From Ruminococcaceae bacterium BL-4 (GTDB lineage Bacteria > Bacillota > Clostridia > Oscillospirales > Acutalibacteraceae), in contig LR778134.1 of the NCBI GenBank assembly GCA_902809935.1, forward strand, positions 1,364,001 to 1,428,000: a stretch of DNA of 64,000 bases, in the 5' to 3' direction. The translations under genes and the position numbers were made by a program. The stretch's first letter is position 1. Each line of letters begins with the position of its first letter. Under the pieces are notes generated by a model. That model was not told where the DNA came from, ran no database searches, and was given only the letters and a program-made list of their open reading frames with translations. Shown piece after piece: positions 45,547-54,862 of this stretch.

Positions 45547-45589
45547 TTTAAAGATAATGAATCAAATTTGAATGAAGGGAGATCGGAGT

Positions 45590-46933
45590 ATGAAAAAACG
45601 GATTGCTATTTTAGCCGTTTCCCTTTGCTTTTTACTTTCTGGCTGTTCCTTTCCAGCGTTGGACCCTCAGAATCTGATGACACCGCCGCGCCCAACAGGA
45701 GAACGGGCACAGATTCATGATCTTTTAACGCAAGAGGCAGGTTCCAATGTTACCTTGAGCTATCCTGGAGCGGGCGATTATCGATCTGCCATTTTGCTTC
45801 ATAATATTTTGGGGGATGACAGCGAAGAAGCAATGGCTTTTTATAAAACTCCTTCCGATACAAATGATGGAAGCAAGGCTATTTCTGGAACAAATCTGCT
45901 CTTTATGACAGAGAAAGACGGCAAATGGGAATTGGCCGGAAAGTTTCAGAATGCAGCTTCTCATGTGGACCGTGTGTGCTTTGGCGATTTGGATGGCGAT
46001 GGAATGGACGAGGCAATTGTCGGCTGGGGCGACAGTACAGCGGGTCTAAGTAATTTAACCGTTTATTCTGGGAAAAGCGGAAAGATCACAGAAGAAAAAT
46101 TGAGCCAAACTTATAATGAATTGATTGTTCAGGATTTTGATGGGGATGGCATTGATGAACTAATGACTATTTCAATGAATCCGCATCAGCCGATTGTTGC
46201 TTCTCTGTTTCGGTTAAAAGATGGTGCAATGCAGATGATGGATAGTATAAAGCTGGATTCCAGTGTTTCTGCAATTACAAATGTGATTACCGGAGATATC
46301 AGTGCAGGACAAAAGGGCGTTATTTTGGACGGGACCATGAGTAATAATATGATCACCGAGATCCTTTACTGGGATGCAAAGGATCAGTGTTTGATGGCTC
46401 CGCTTTACGAGACAAATACGATGAAAAACTCGGCATTGCGCAGCGTTACCGTTTCCAGTCAGGATATCGATGGGGATGGTTTGCCGGAGGTTCCGTTTGT
46501 CAGTTTGCTGCCGGCCTATGCGGGGCAGAGCTCTGACGATGTAGGCAATTTAATTTCCTGGCAGAAATATGATAGTTCCAAAGGGATTTTTACGCAGGCG
46601 CAGCTGATGGTTCGAAATTCGAGCGATGGGTATTCTTTTTCTTTGCCGGATTCGTGGAGTAAAAACGTAACGACAGAGAGAACCTATGATAGAAGCCTCA
46701 CTTTTTATGAACTGGATCGGCAGAAGGAAGATTCTCGGGGAGATGCACTTTTAACAATTCGGGCTTTTTCACAGGCAGATTGGAACAATCAGAATGGAAC
46801 ACAAGGATATACCGAATTCCAAAAAAATGGAGATCTGGTATTGGCAGTTACTTGTCCGCAGACACATTCATCTCTGCGAATTTCTGTTTCAGAAGCTCTG
46901 GGACGAATGAAGCTTTTGAACAATGGCGGTTGA
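45590..46933 (+). CDS. Lipoprotein with FG-GAP/VCBS-type calcium repeats
   Basis: This 447-residue protein begins with a lipoprotein signal, LCFLLSGCSFP, with the lipid-bound cysteine at about 20. It has at least three beta-propeller-type loops, DLDGDGMDEAIVGWG, DFDGDGIDELMTIS and DIDGDGLPEVPF, each with the Dx(D/N)xDG calcium pattern. It is likely anchored outside the membrane. The ATG at 45590 follows GGGAGATCGGAG. It lies 30 bases before a response-regulator gene and may sense or be controlled by that system; this is inference. The ligand is unknown. Confidence 0.85.
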   Translation: MKKRIAILAVSLCFLLSGCSFPALDPQNLMTPPRPTGERAQIHDLLTQEAGSNVTLSYPGAGDYRSAILLHNILGDDSEEAMAFYKTPSDTNDGSKAISGTNLLFMTEKDGKWELAGKFQNAASHVDRVCFGDLDGDGMDEAIVGWGDSTAGLSNLTVYSGKSGKITEEKLSQTYNELIVQDFDGDGIDELMTISMNPHQPIVASLFRLKDGAMQMMDSIKLDSSVSAITNVITGDISAGQKGVILDGTMSNNMITEILYWDAKDQCLMAPLYETNTMKNSALRSVTVSSQDIDGDGLPEVPFVSLLPAYAGQSSDDVGNLISWQKYDSSKGIFTQAQLMVRNSSDGYSFSLPDSWSKNVTTERTYDRSLTFYELDRQKEDSRGDALLTIRAFSQADWNNQNGTQGYTEFQKNGDLVLAVTCPQTHSSLRISVSEALGRMKLLNNGG

Positions 46934-46963
46934 AAACGGAGAGACGATATTGGAGGAATTAGT

Positions 46964-47668
46964 ATGAAAAGAATTTTGGTAGCCGAGGATGAACAGGCAA
47001 TCCGCGAATTTGTTGTCATTAATCTCAAACGCGCCGGATATGAGGTGTGCGAAGCTGAAAATGGGGACCAGGCACTGGAAGTTTACCAGCAAAACGACGG
47101 CAATTTTGATGTTGCGGTTTTGGATATTATGATGCCGGGGGATCATGATGGGCTTTCCGTCTGCAAAGAGCTGCGCAAATCGAATGGGACGATTGGCATT
47201 ATCCTTCTTACTGCGCGCACACAGGAGATGGATAAGGTCAGTGGATTAATGATGGGAGCAGACGATTATGTGACGAAACCCTTTTCTCCCAGCGAATTGG
47301 TAGCTAGAGTAGATGCAATTTATCGCAGAGTGGCATTGGCAAAAAACCGGACGGAAGAAAATTTCAAGGAAGAGCTGCATTCCGGAGAATTTGCACTCAA
47401 CCTGCGCAGCCGTACCTTGTTAAAAGGACAGCACCCGATTGAGCTGACACAGGTGGAATTTCAGATTATGGAATTCTTTTTCAGCCATCCGCAGGAAGCA
47501 TTGGATCGTTCTGAGATTTTGAAGCATGTCTGGGGAGAAGCTTATTATGGAGAGGAAAAAATTGTCGATGTAAATATTCGGCGTCTTCGTATGAAGGTGG
47601 AAGATGAGCCGAGTAATCCGAAACATATTATAACGGTCTGGGGCTTAGGGTATAAATGGGAAGCCTAA
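46964..47668 (+). CDS. OmpR/PhoB-family response regulator
   Basis: This 234-residue protein has a receiver domain (about 1-120) with the phosphorylated D54 in VAVLDIMMPG, T/K residues at LLTAR and YVTKPFSP, and a winged-helix DNA-binding domain (about 135-232) with VWGEAYYGEEKIVDVNIRRLRMK. It acts with the histidine kinase gene 21 bases downstream. The start follows TTGGAGG. Its regulon is not evident. Confidence 0.95.
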   Translation: MKRILVAEDEQAIREFVVINLKRAGYEVCEAENGDQALEVYQQNDGNFDVAVLDIMMPGDHDGLSVCKELRKSNGTIGIILLTARTQEMDKVSGLMMGADDYVTKPFSPSELVARVDAIYRRVALAKNRTEENFKEELHSGEFALNLRSRTLLKGQHPIELTQVEFQIMEFFFSHPQEALDRSEILKHVWGEAYYGEEKIVDVNIRRLRMKVEDEPSNPKHIITVWGLGYKWEA

Positions 47669-47689
47669 AAGATTTGATTCGAGAAAGAG

Positions 47690-49168
47690 ATGCGCTCAGT
47701 GAAGAAGAAAAACGCTTTCAGCAATAATGCGAACGGAATTGCGCGCAGATGGATTCTGAACAGTTTAGGCATCATTGTATTGATCTTTGTGGCGTTTATT
47801 ATTATCTTGTCAGTAGGAGTGCGCAGTTATATCTATAACAGCATTCAAACAACACTTGATGGACGCAGCGGAGAATTAACCAATGTATTTGCTGATTATG
47901 GCAGACGCTCTGCAGAAGAGTTCAGTACAGCTGCACGTAAATATGTAGAGAATTTTCCAGAAAAAGAGAATATGGAATTGATGGTTCTCAATTCTAACGG
48001 AAAGATCATTATTACGAGTGTTGGGTTTGCACCGGATCAAAAACAGCCAATGCCGGATTATGATTCGGCACTAAGCGATCCCAACGGTTATGGTACTTGG
48101 ACGGGTTCCCTTTCCAGCGGGGAAAAGATTTTGGCGGTTACCCGTGTAATGCATAATGATGATGGGAATACGGTGGGCGCAATTCGCTATGTGGTATCGT
48201 TGGAAAATGCGGACCGACAAGTCTTTTTAATGGTCTGTATTTTAATCTTAATTGGCCTTGTAATCATCTGTTTTGTAGTCATTTCCAGTTCCTATTTTAT
48301 GCAGTCGATTTTGGAACCGATTCGGGAAATCAGCGCTACGGCGAAAAGAATTGCACAAGGCGATTTTAAAGCCAGAATTACAGCTCCTCATGAGGAAGAT
48401 GAGTTAGGGCAGCTTTGTGAAACCATCAACGATATGGCGCAGGAACTGGGAACTTCGGAACGGCTTAAAAATGATTTTATTTCTTCCGTTTCTCACGAAT
48501 TGAGAACACCTTTGACAGCCATTCAGGGATGGGCAGAGACACTTCAGAGCGGTGGCCTTGATCAAGAATCATTCAATAAAGGCATGGACGTTATTATCCA
48601 CGAATCGGAACGCCTTTCCGGAATGGTGGAGGAGTTGCTTGACTTCTCCAGAATGCAGTCCGGCAGAATGACTCTCGTGATGGATAAAATCGATATTTTG
48701 GCAGAACTTGGCGAAGCCGTTTATATGTTTAGTGAACGTGCAAAAAATGAACATAAATTTTTGCTTTATGAAGAACCGGAAATGCTTAGCCCCGTTTTGG
48801 GAGATATCAACCGTCTCCGTCAGGTGTTTGTCAATGTGATTGACAATGCACTTAAATATACATCGGAGGGGGGAACGGTAAACATTTCTGCTACCGAAAC
48901 CGATGGATTTATTCAGGTAATTATCAGCGATAATGGCTGCGGAATTCCAAAAAAAGATTTGCCGAATGTCAAAAAGAAATTTTATAAGGCAAATCAAACT
49001 GTCCGAGGAAGCGGTATCGGGCTTGCCCTTGCTGATGAGATCATGCGTCTGCATTCCGGCAGCCTTGAGATAGAATCACAGGAGGGGCAGGGAACTGCCG
49101 TAACCATTACGATTCCAACCCTTCAGAAGTTGGAACGCCATGTGGAAGAAGAAAGGAATCTTTCCTAA
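47690..49168 (+). CDS. Membrane sensor histidine kinase
   Basis: This 492-residue protein has two membrane segments (about 22-45 and 180-202) around an extracytoplasmic sensor domain, a HAMP region (about 205-255), a dimerisation domain with the phosphorylated H269 in SVSHELRTPL, and an HATPase domain with VNVIDNALKYT, DNGCGIP and GSGIGLAL. It is the partner of the response regulator upstream. The next gene starts one base after its stop, so it is likely expressed further into yqhQ. Confidence 0.94.
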   Translation: MRSVKKKNAFSNNANGIARRWILNSLGIIVLIFVAFIIILSVGVRSYIYNSIQTTLDGRSGELTNVFADYGRRSAEEFSTAARKYVENFPEKENMELMVLNSNGKIIITSVGFAPDQKQPMPDYDSALSDPNGYGTWTGSLSSGEKILAVTRVMHNDDGNTVGAIRYVVSLENADRQVFLMVCILILIGLVIICFVVISSSYFMQSILEPIREISATAKRIAQGDFKARITAPHEEDELGQLCETINDMAQELGTSERLKNDFISSVSHELRTPLTAIQGWAETLQSGGLDQESFNKGMDVIIHESERLSGMVEELLDFSRMQSGRMTLVMDKIDILAELGEAVYMFSERAKNEHKFLLYEEPEMLSPVLGDINRLRQVFVNVIDNALKYTSEGGTVNISATETDGFIQVIISDNGCGIPKKDLPNVKKKFYKANQTVRGSGIGLALADEIMRLHSGSLEIESQEGQGTAVTITIPTLQKLERHVEEERNLS

Positions 49169-50119
49169 ATGAATAAAAGAGCAAAACGCTATACTTCGAT
49201 TGGCGGAGAAGCTTTGATCGAAGGAATCTTGATGCGCGGCCCCAAGAGAATTGAAGTTTCAGTACGTACGCCTGACGGGACAATTGACAGCGAAGAGCTG
49301 CACTATCAGCCGCTGCGGCAAAAGTATCCAATTTTAAAGGCACCAATCTTAAGAGGAGTTGCGTCTTTTATCGAAAGTATGTCTATGAGCTTTCAGGCAC
49401 TCAATATGGCTGCGGATAAATCGGGCATGACGGATACAGAAGAGGAAAGTAAATTTGATCGTTGGCTCGAATCCCATTTTGGAGAGAAAACAAGCAATTT
49501 CATCATGACGATTGGCATGATTTTAGGCTTTGTTTTGGCAATTGTACTTTTTATCCTTCTGCCCTCGGTCCTCTTTAATCTTTTCCAAAAGGGAGTAGGA
49601 GAAGGAATCGCTCCATGGAGGAGCCTCTTTGAAGGAATTTTGCGAATTTTGATCTTTTTAATTTATCTGATTTTATGCAGTCACCAAAGTGATATTCATC
49701 GAATGTTTCGTTACCATGGAGCAGAACATAAAACCATTTTTTGTTATGAGCATGGATTGCCGTTAACCGTAGAGAATGTGAGAAAACAAAAAAGGTTTCA
49801 CCCGCGCTGTGGTACCAGTTTTATGGTGCTGATGATTTTGGTGGGAATTATAGTTGGCTTTTTTATTCCATTTACCAATCCATTTTTGCGGACTTTCGTA
49901 AAATTGCTGTGCATTCCACTTGTAATGGGACTTGGCTTTGAATTGATTCGTCTCTGCGGATTTTATGATAATTTCTTTACCAGAATCGTCGCGGCACCGG
50001 GCCTTTGGATGCAGCGCATTACGACAAAAGAGCCGGATGACTCGATGATTGAAGTTGCTATTACGGCGATGAAAGCAGTCATTCCGGGTAACGGTGAAGA
50101 TATGGTGGAAGTAAGATGA
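49169..50119 (+). CDS. yqhQ: DUF1385 (YqhQ) membrane protein
   Basis: This 316-residue protein has YTSIGGEALIEGILMRGP at its start and YHGAEHKTIFCYEHG, then HPRCGTSFMVLMILVGIIVG, as in YqhQ. It has three or four hydrophobic segments. The function is unknown. The gene starts directly after the histidine kinase stop and its end overlaps prmC by four bases (ATGA), the usual yqhQ-prmC pairing in Clostridia. Confidence 0.9.
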   Translation: MNKRAKRYTSIGGEALIEGILMRGPKRIEVSVRTPDGTIDSEELHYQPLRQKYPILKAPILRGVASFIESMSMSFQALNMAADKSGMTDTEEESKFDRWLESHFGEKTSNFIMTIGMILGFVLAIVLFILLPSVLFNLFQKGVGEGIAPWRSLFEGILRILIFLIYLILCSHQSDIHRMFRYHGAEHKTIFCYEHGLPLTVENVRKQKRFHPRCGTSFMVLMILVGIIVGFFIPFTNPFLRTFVKLLCIPLVMGLGFELIRLCGFYDNFFTRIVAAPGLWMQRITTKEPDDSMIEVAITAMKAVIPGNGEDMVEVR

Positions 50120-50964
50120 CAAACCGGGAAGCATATCGAAAAGCAAAATCAATTTTAGAGAGGGCAGGAAAAGACAGCCCCGCTTTTGATACCGCCTGCC
50201 TTTGCGAAAAATTTCTGGGGCTTTCTAGAGAGCAGCTGCTGATTTCCGGCGAAGCGGCCGCAGACCCCGATGGGGTCAAAGCGTTGCTTTCGGCGGCACA
50301 GTCTCGTGCCGCCGGGCGGCCGCTGCAGTATCTTTTGGGGGAATGGGAGTTCTTAGACCTCAAACTGAAAGTTGGAGAAGGAGTTCTCTGCCCTCGGGAG
50401 GAAACCGAAGAACTTGTGCACATTGCGGCAGAGAGGATTCCTCAAAACGGACGTGTGTTGGATCTCTGTGCTGGAACCGGAGCTGTAGGATTAGGACTTG
50501 CCTCTTTGCGCTCAGATCTCAAAATCCTTTGCGGAGAAAAATTTCCGAAAGCGTTTTTCTATCTTTTGCAGAATATAAAAAGTTACCCAGACTATCGGGT
50601 AGATGCCTGTCGGATGAACCTTTTTTCAAAGGACGATGCCAAGAGAGTAGGGATTCTGAACGGACTTTTATGTAATCCTCCTTATGTCCGTTCTGCGGAA
50701 ATTGCAGATCTTCAGCCGGAGGTGCAGCAAGAGCCCCGTACCGCGTTGGACGGCGGAGAAGATGGCTTGCTCTTCTATCGCGCGTTATGCAGCATCTGGG
50801 TGCCGCAGGTTGCGCCAAATGGAGTGGTTGCTGTTGAAATTGGAGAAGAAGAAGGACAAGCGGTTTTAAACCTTTTTCAAAAATCCGGCCTTCAAAATTT
50901 ACAGCTTTTACAGGACTTTAATGAACTTCCTAGAGTTGTGATTGGAGTTGTCCCAATTTTGTAA
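50116..50964 (+). CDS. prmC: Peptide chain release factor N5-glutamine methyltransferase
   Basis: This 282-residue SAM-dependent enzyme methylates the GGQ glutamine of release factors RF1 and RF2. It has the helical N-terminus ending PLQYLLGEWEFLDLKL, the SAM motif LDLCAGTGAVGLGL and the catalytic motif NPPYV. It overlaps yqhQ by four bases. The usual next gene, prfA, is not here; recA follows after a regulated gap. Confidence 0.92.
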   Translation: MTNREAYRKAKSILERAGKDSPAFDTACLCEKFLGLSREQLLISGEAAADPDGVKALLSAAQSRAAGRPLQYLLGEWEFLDLKLKVGEGVLCPREETEELVHIAAERIPQNGRVLDLCAGTGAVGLGLASLRSDLKILCGEKFPKAFFYLLQNIKSYPDYRVDACRMNLFSKDDAKRVGILNGLLCNPPYVRSAEIADLQPEVQQEPRTALDGGEDGLLFYRALCSIWVPQVAPNGVVAVEIGEEEGQAVLNLFQKSGLQNLQLLQDFNELPRVVIGVVPIL

Positions 50965-50972
50965 ATAAGTTA

Positions 50973-50986
50973 CGAATATTTGTTCG
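50973..50986. promoter_or_regulatory. SOS (LexA) box upstream of recA
   Basis: CGAATATTTGTTCG matches the Gram-positive SOS consensus CGAACNNNNGTTCG with a single change (C to T). It lies just upstream of the recA -35. Confidence 0.8.
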
Positions 50987-50991
50987 AAATG

Positions 50992-51020
50992 TTGATTTTT
51001 AATATCTTTTCAAGTATACT
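50992..51020 (+). promoter_or_regulatory. recA promoter
   Basis: TTGATT (50992-50997) and TATACT (51015-51020) are 17 bases apart, 64 bases before the ATG at 51084. Confidence 0.75.
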
Positions 51021-51030
51021 TGAAAAGATA
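51003..51030. repeat. Perfect 28-bp palindrome over the recA -10
   Basis: TATCTTTTCAAGTA and its exact complement (51003-51030) cover the spacer and the -10. It may be an operator or form a 5'-end hairpin. Confidence 0.75.
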
Positions 51031-51083
51031 AAATATAAGGAAGAGTTCCCATTGCGGACTTGTGAAAAGGAGAATGATTATAT

Positions 51084-52214
51084 ATGGCAACGGATAAAAA
51101 TACTGCACTGCAAACTGCGCTGGCACAGATTGAAAAACAGTTTGGCAAAGGAGCTGTTATGCGTCTGGGCCAAAATGAAGCGATGCATGTAGAGGCAATT
51201 CCGACCGGTTCCCTTTCGCTGGATTTAGCATTGGGAATCGGCGGACTTCCCCGTGGCAGAATTGTGGAGATCTATGGACCTGAAAGCTCCGGTAAGACAA
51301 CCTTAGCACTGCACTGTATTGCAGAAGGGCAGAAGGCCGGCGGCAATGCGGCATTTATTGATGTGGAACATGCGCTTGATCCGATTTATGCGGCGGCTTT
51401 GGGAGTCGATGTAGACAGCCTTTTGGTTTCGCAGCCGGATACTGGTGAACAGGCACTGGAAATTACAGAGGCATTGGTGCGTTCCGGTGCAATCGATGTA
51501 ATTGTCGTAGACTCTGTGGCTGCATTGGTGCCGCGCGCTGAAATTGAAGGCGAAATGGGCGACAGCCACGTTGGACTGCAGGCGCGCTTGATGAGTCAGG
51601 CTTTGAGAAAGCTTGCAGGTGCAATCAGCAAATCAAACTGTGTAGCAATCTTTATTAACCAGCTGCGCGAAAAAGTTGGCGTTGTTTACGGAAATCCAGA
51701 GGTTACTCCCGGTGGTCGTGCCCTGAAATTTTATTCTTCCGTACGAATCGATATTCGCAAGATTGAGACGCTGAAAAACGGTACCGAACAGATTGGTTCC
51801 CGCACTCGCGCGAAAGTGGTAAAAAATAAGATTGCACCACCATTCCGTCAAGCTGAATTCGATGTTATGTATGGACAAGGCATTTCAAAAGAGGGAGAAC
51901 TGGTCGACCTTGCCGTAAAACTGGATATTATCCATAAGAGCGGCTCTTGGTTTTCTTATAAGGATCAGCGCCTTGGTCAAGGACGCGATAATGTAAAAAA
52001 ATATTTTCTTGACAACCCAGAATTTGCGGCAGATATTGAGAAGCAGATTCGGGAACATGCAGATCAGCTTTATGCTCGAACAGTGCCGGTAAGAACGTCA
52101 GCCGCACATCCGGTTGAAGTTCCTCCCACTGCTGAGAAGAATGAGACTCAAAATCACGAAAAGAAGACATCTTCTCGTGGAAAGCCAACTAATATTGATA
52201 TTGAAGCTGACTAA
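51084..52214 (+). CDS. recA: Recombinase RecA
   Basis: This 376-residue protein is the ATP-dependent strand-exchange and SOS co-protease. It has the Walker A motif [39 protein letters not shown] and the loop [17 protein letters not shown]. The C-terminus is longer and more charged than in short homologues. A lower-scoring ribosome site (AAAAGGAGAAT) is at a suitable distance. It is preceded by an SOS box and followed, after 38 bases, by recX. Confidence 0.98.
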   Translation: MATDKNTALQTALAQIEKQFGKGAVMRLGQNEAMHVEAIPTGSLSLDLALGIGGLPRGRIVEIYGPESSGKTTLALHCIAEGQKAGGNAAFIDVEHALDPIYAAALGVDVDSLLVSQPDTGEQALEITEALVRSGAIDVIVVDSVAALVPRAEIEGEMGDSHVGLQARLMSQALRKLAGAISKSNCVAIFINQLREKVGVVYGNPEVTPGGRALKFYSSVRIDIRKIETLKNGTEQIGSRTRAKVVKNKIAPPFRQAEFDVMYGQGISKEGELVDLAVKLDIIHKSGSWFSYKDQRLGQGRDNVKKYFLDNPEFAADIEKQIREHADQLYARTVPVRTSAAHPVEVPPTAEKNETQNHEKKTSSRGKPTNIDIEAD

Positions 52215-52252
52215 GAGCTTAAACTTTTTCATTGGAGAGAGGTTTCTTACAA

Positions 52253-52897
52253 TTGGAACTGACAGCGATGGAGCCGCGTCGACATCGAAAGACAGCACTG
52301 TTTTTTGATGGGGAGTTTGCACTGAACATTGATACCGAAACACTTTTAAAATCCGGCTGGAAATTGGGGCAGGACATTTCCGATGAAGAACTGCATGAAT
52401 TGATTGAAGCGGGAAAAGAACATCAAGCTAGTGAAAAAGCACTCTACCTTTTGGAGCATCGCAGCCATTCTAAAAAAGAATTGACCGATAAGATTGCAAG
52501 AACGGTGGATCGGGATGCGGCTCAAAAAGCTGTTGATCATATGGAAGAGCTGGGACTTTTGGATGACCGAGATTTTGGAATCCGATATGCAAAAGAGCTC
52601 TTTCGCAAAGGATATGCCAGACGAAGAGTGATGTTTGAGCTTTCCCGAAAAGGAATCAGTCAGGAACTAATTGAAGAGATTTTGAAAAAAAATACGCCGG
52701 ATCCTAATGAACAGATTGCGAAAATTGTGCAGAAAAGATATCAAAATTTGAATGACGAAAAAATTCGCCGCAGAGCATATGCTGCGCTGCAGAGAATGGG
52801 ATATGAGACCGATGAAATCCGCACGGCGCTGCGGGAGGCGGTTAATGAGGAGGAAATCGATGGCGAATTCCGTAGGAATGGTGAATCTGGGCTGTGA
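52253..52897 (+). CDS. recX: RecA regulator RecX
   Basis: This 214-residue protein is the RecX inhibitor of RecA filaments. It has three helical repeats with ALYLLEHRSHSKKELTDKI, FGIRYAKELFRKGYARRRVMFEL and YQNLNDEKIRRRAYAALQRMGY. TTG 52253 is preferred because GGAGAGAG lies 11 bases upstream; an in-frame TTG at 52232 would overlap that site. The pairing with recA is standard. Its end overlaps rimO by 38 bases. Confidence 0.88.
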   Translation: MELTAMEPRRHRKTALFFDGEFALNIDTETLLKSGWKLGQDISDEELHELIEAGKEHQASEKALYLLEHRSHSKKELTDKIARTVDRDAAQKAVDHMEELGLLDDRDFGIRYAKELFRKGYARRRVMFELSRKGISQELIEEILKKNTPDPNEQIAKIVQKRYQNLNDEKIRRRAYAALQRMGYETDEIRTALREAVNEEEIDGEFRRNGESGL

Positions 52898-54206
52898 TAA
52901 GAACCGAATTGATGGGGAAATTATGCTGGCATCTCTTGCAAAAGCCGGTTGGGAGATACGCGAGAATGCAGCTTGCTGTGATGTTGCAGTTGTCAATACC
53001 TGTGGCTTTATCAAAGATGCAAAGCAGGAAAGCATCAACGAGATTCTGGAACTGGCACAGGCTAAAAAAGCCGGAAAAGTGCGGGCAATTGTTGTGACCG
53101 GCTGCCTTGCAGAGCGGTATCAGAAAGAAATTTTGCAGGAACTTCCGGAATGTGATGCGGTCTGCGGAATTGGTGCAGATGGACAGATTGCTGCAGTTTG
53201 CAGAAGAGTTCTTTTAGGAGAGAAGACTTCTCTTTTTCCGGAAAAGACAGAACTGCCACTTTGTGGGGTGAGGCGTCTGACAACGCCTGGTTACTATGCA
53301 TACCTGAAAATTGCAGAGGGCTGTGATAATCGCTGTTCTTATTGCGCAATTCCCATGATTCGCGGCAGATACCGCAGCCGTCCGATGGAAAGTATTGAAG
53401 AAGAAGCGCGTGAATTGGTAAAGAGCGGTGTGAAAGAGCTCATTTTGATCGCACAGGATACGACTCGTTATGGGATCGACCTTGAAGGAAAGCTGCTTCT
53501 GCCTCAGTTAATGCGCCGCCTCTGTAAAATTGACGGGCTCCGCTGGCTGCGGGTGCTTTACTGCTATCCGGACAACCTCACAGATGAACTCCTCGATACG
53601 ATTCGAGAGGAAAAAAAGATTGTTAAATATCTAGACCTTCCGCTTCAGCATTGCAGTGGCTCAGTCCTACGTGCAATGCACCGTTATGGAGATCGTGAAA
53701 AACTGACAAAGATGATTTTTAGGATACGAAAAAAAGTGCCTGGAATCACGCTTCGAACGACCTTTATTGTGGGTTTTCCTGGTGAAACGGAAGAAGATTT
53801 TGAAGAACTTTGCAGCTTTTCAAAAGAGATTCAGTTTGAACGAATGGGTTGCTTTGCTTATTCCCAGGAAGAGGGGACTGAAGCAGCGGCGCTTTCCGGG
53901 CAAATTGAAGAAGATGAAAAGATGCGCCGGCAGGAAATTTTAATGGAAGCACAAATGAATCGCATGCAGGAGTTGGGCGAAAGTAAAATAGGAGAGCAGC
54001 TTCTGGTCCTTTGTGAAGGATATGATCAGGAAGAAAAGGCTTTCTTTGGTCGTACACAGTCAGACGCGCCGGAAATTGATGGCAGAGTATGGTTTGAGGT
54101 GCCAAGTGAAAGCAATCCGAATGCTGGAGATTTTGTAAAAGTTAAAGTGACAGATTGTGTTGACTGCGATTTAATCGGGATACTCTCTGAAGGAGGAAAT
54201 GAATGA
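52860..54206 (+). CDS. rimO: Ribosomal protein S12 methylthiotransferase
   Basis: This 448-residue radical-SAM enzyme methylthiolates Asp89 of ribosomal protein S12. It has the N-terminal cluster cysteines (VNLGCDKN, VNTCGFI, GCLAERY), the SAM-cluster motif CDNRCSYCAIP near residues 151-161, and a C-terminal TRAM domain. ATG 52860 follows GAGGAGGAAATCG; longer in-frame starts upstream lack such a site. It overlaps recX and is followed by pgsA with a four-base overlap. Confidence 0.94.
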   Translation: MANSVGMVNLGCDKNRIDGEIMLASLAKAGWEIRENAACCDVAVVNTCGFIKDAKQESINEILELAQAKKAGKVRAIVVTGCLAERYQKEILQELPECDAVCGIGADGQIAAVCRRVLLGEKTSLFPEKTELPLCGVRRLTTPGYYAYLKIAEGCDNRCSYCAIPMIRGRYRSRPMESIEEEARELVKSGVKELILIAQDTTRYGIDLEGKLLLPQLMRRLCKIDGLRWLRVLYCYPDNLTDELLDTIREEKKIVKYLDLPLQHCSGSVLRAMHRYGDREKLTKMIFRIRKKVPGITLRTTFIVGFPGETEEDFEELCSFSKEIQFERMGCFAYSQEEGTEAAALSGQIEEDEKMRRQEILMEAQMNRMQELGESKIGEQLLVLCEGYDQEEKAFFGRTQSDAPEIDGRVWFEVPSESNPNAGDFVKVKVTDCVDCDLIGILSEGGNE

Positions 54207-54775
54207 CACTTCCGAATAAGCTAACAGTGGCAAGAATGGCTATGGTACCGATCTTTGTAGTTTTCTTAATGATACCGGAAATTCCGTTCCACTATTTTTG
54301 GGCATGTTTGATTTTTATGGTAGCGTCTTATACCGATCATTTGGACGGTATGATTGCCAGAAAACAGGGCTTGATTACAACTTTCGGGGAATTCATGGAT
54401 CCTTTGGCGGATAAAGTGTTGATTGTGACAGCGCTTGTATGCTTTGTTCGTTTGGATCTTTGCAGTGTTTGGTTTGTAGTTCTGATTATTGCTCGTGAAT
54501 TTATGGTGACCGGTGTGCGCCTAGTTGCGATGGAACATGGAAAGGTAATTGCTGCAAATAAATGGGGAAAGCTTAAAACCATCAGCCAGATCATTGCAGT
54601 TCTTGCAATTTTGGTTTTTCAGTCGGTGGCACAGTTTCAGCAGTTAAGTGCTGGGACCGTTTTGAGCCTTAACATGATCGGAAACTTTCTTGTAGGAATC
54701 TGTTGCTTTTTCACCCTTCTTTCCGGTGGAATTTATCTCAAAGAAAACTGGAAAATTGTCAGCGAGACAAAATAA
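54203..54775 (+). CDS. pgsA: CDP-diacylglycerol--glycerol-3-phosphate 3-phosphatidyltransferase
   Basis: This 190-residue membrane enzyme makes phosphatidylglycerol phosphate. It has the CDP-alcohol motif, here TDHLDGMIARKQGLITTFGEFMDPLADK, containing D-x2-D-G-x2-A-R-x8-G-x3-D-x3-D, and about six membrane segments. It begins at the end of rimO (ATGA) and closes the recX-rimO-pgsA operon, before a terminator. Confidence 0.94.
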   Translation: MTLPNKLTVARMAMVPIFVVFLMIPEIPFHYFWACLIFMVASYTDHLDGMIARKQGLITTFGEFMDPLADKVLIVTALVCFVRLDLCSVWFVVLIIAREFMVTGVRLVAMEHGKVIAANKWGKLKTISQIIAVLAILVFQSVAQFQQLSAGTVLSLNMIGNFLVGICCFFTLLSGGIYLKENWKIVSETK

Positions 54776-54786
54776 TAAAAATAATG

Positions 54787-54822
54787 AGGCTTTCCGAGTA
54801 ATTGGAATGCCTTTCTTTTTTA
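54787..54822 (+). terminator. Terminator after pgsA
   Basis: AGGC-T-TTCC (54787-54795) pairs with GGAA-T-GCCT (54804-54812), followed by TTCTTTTTT. Confidence 0.7.
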
Positions 54823-54862
54823 AGGATCGAAAAAGCTGAGGGAGAATGAAAGGAATGATGAA

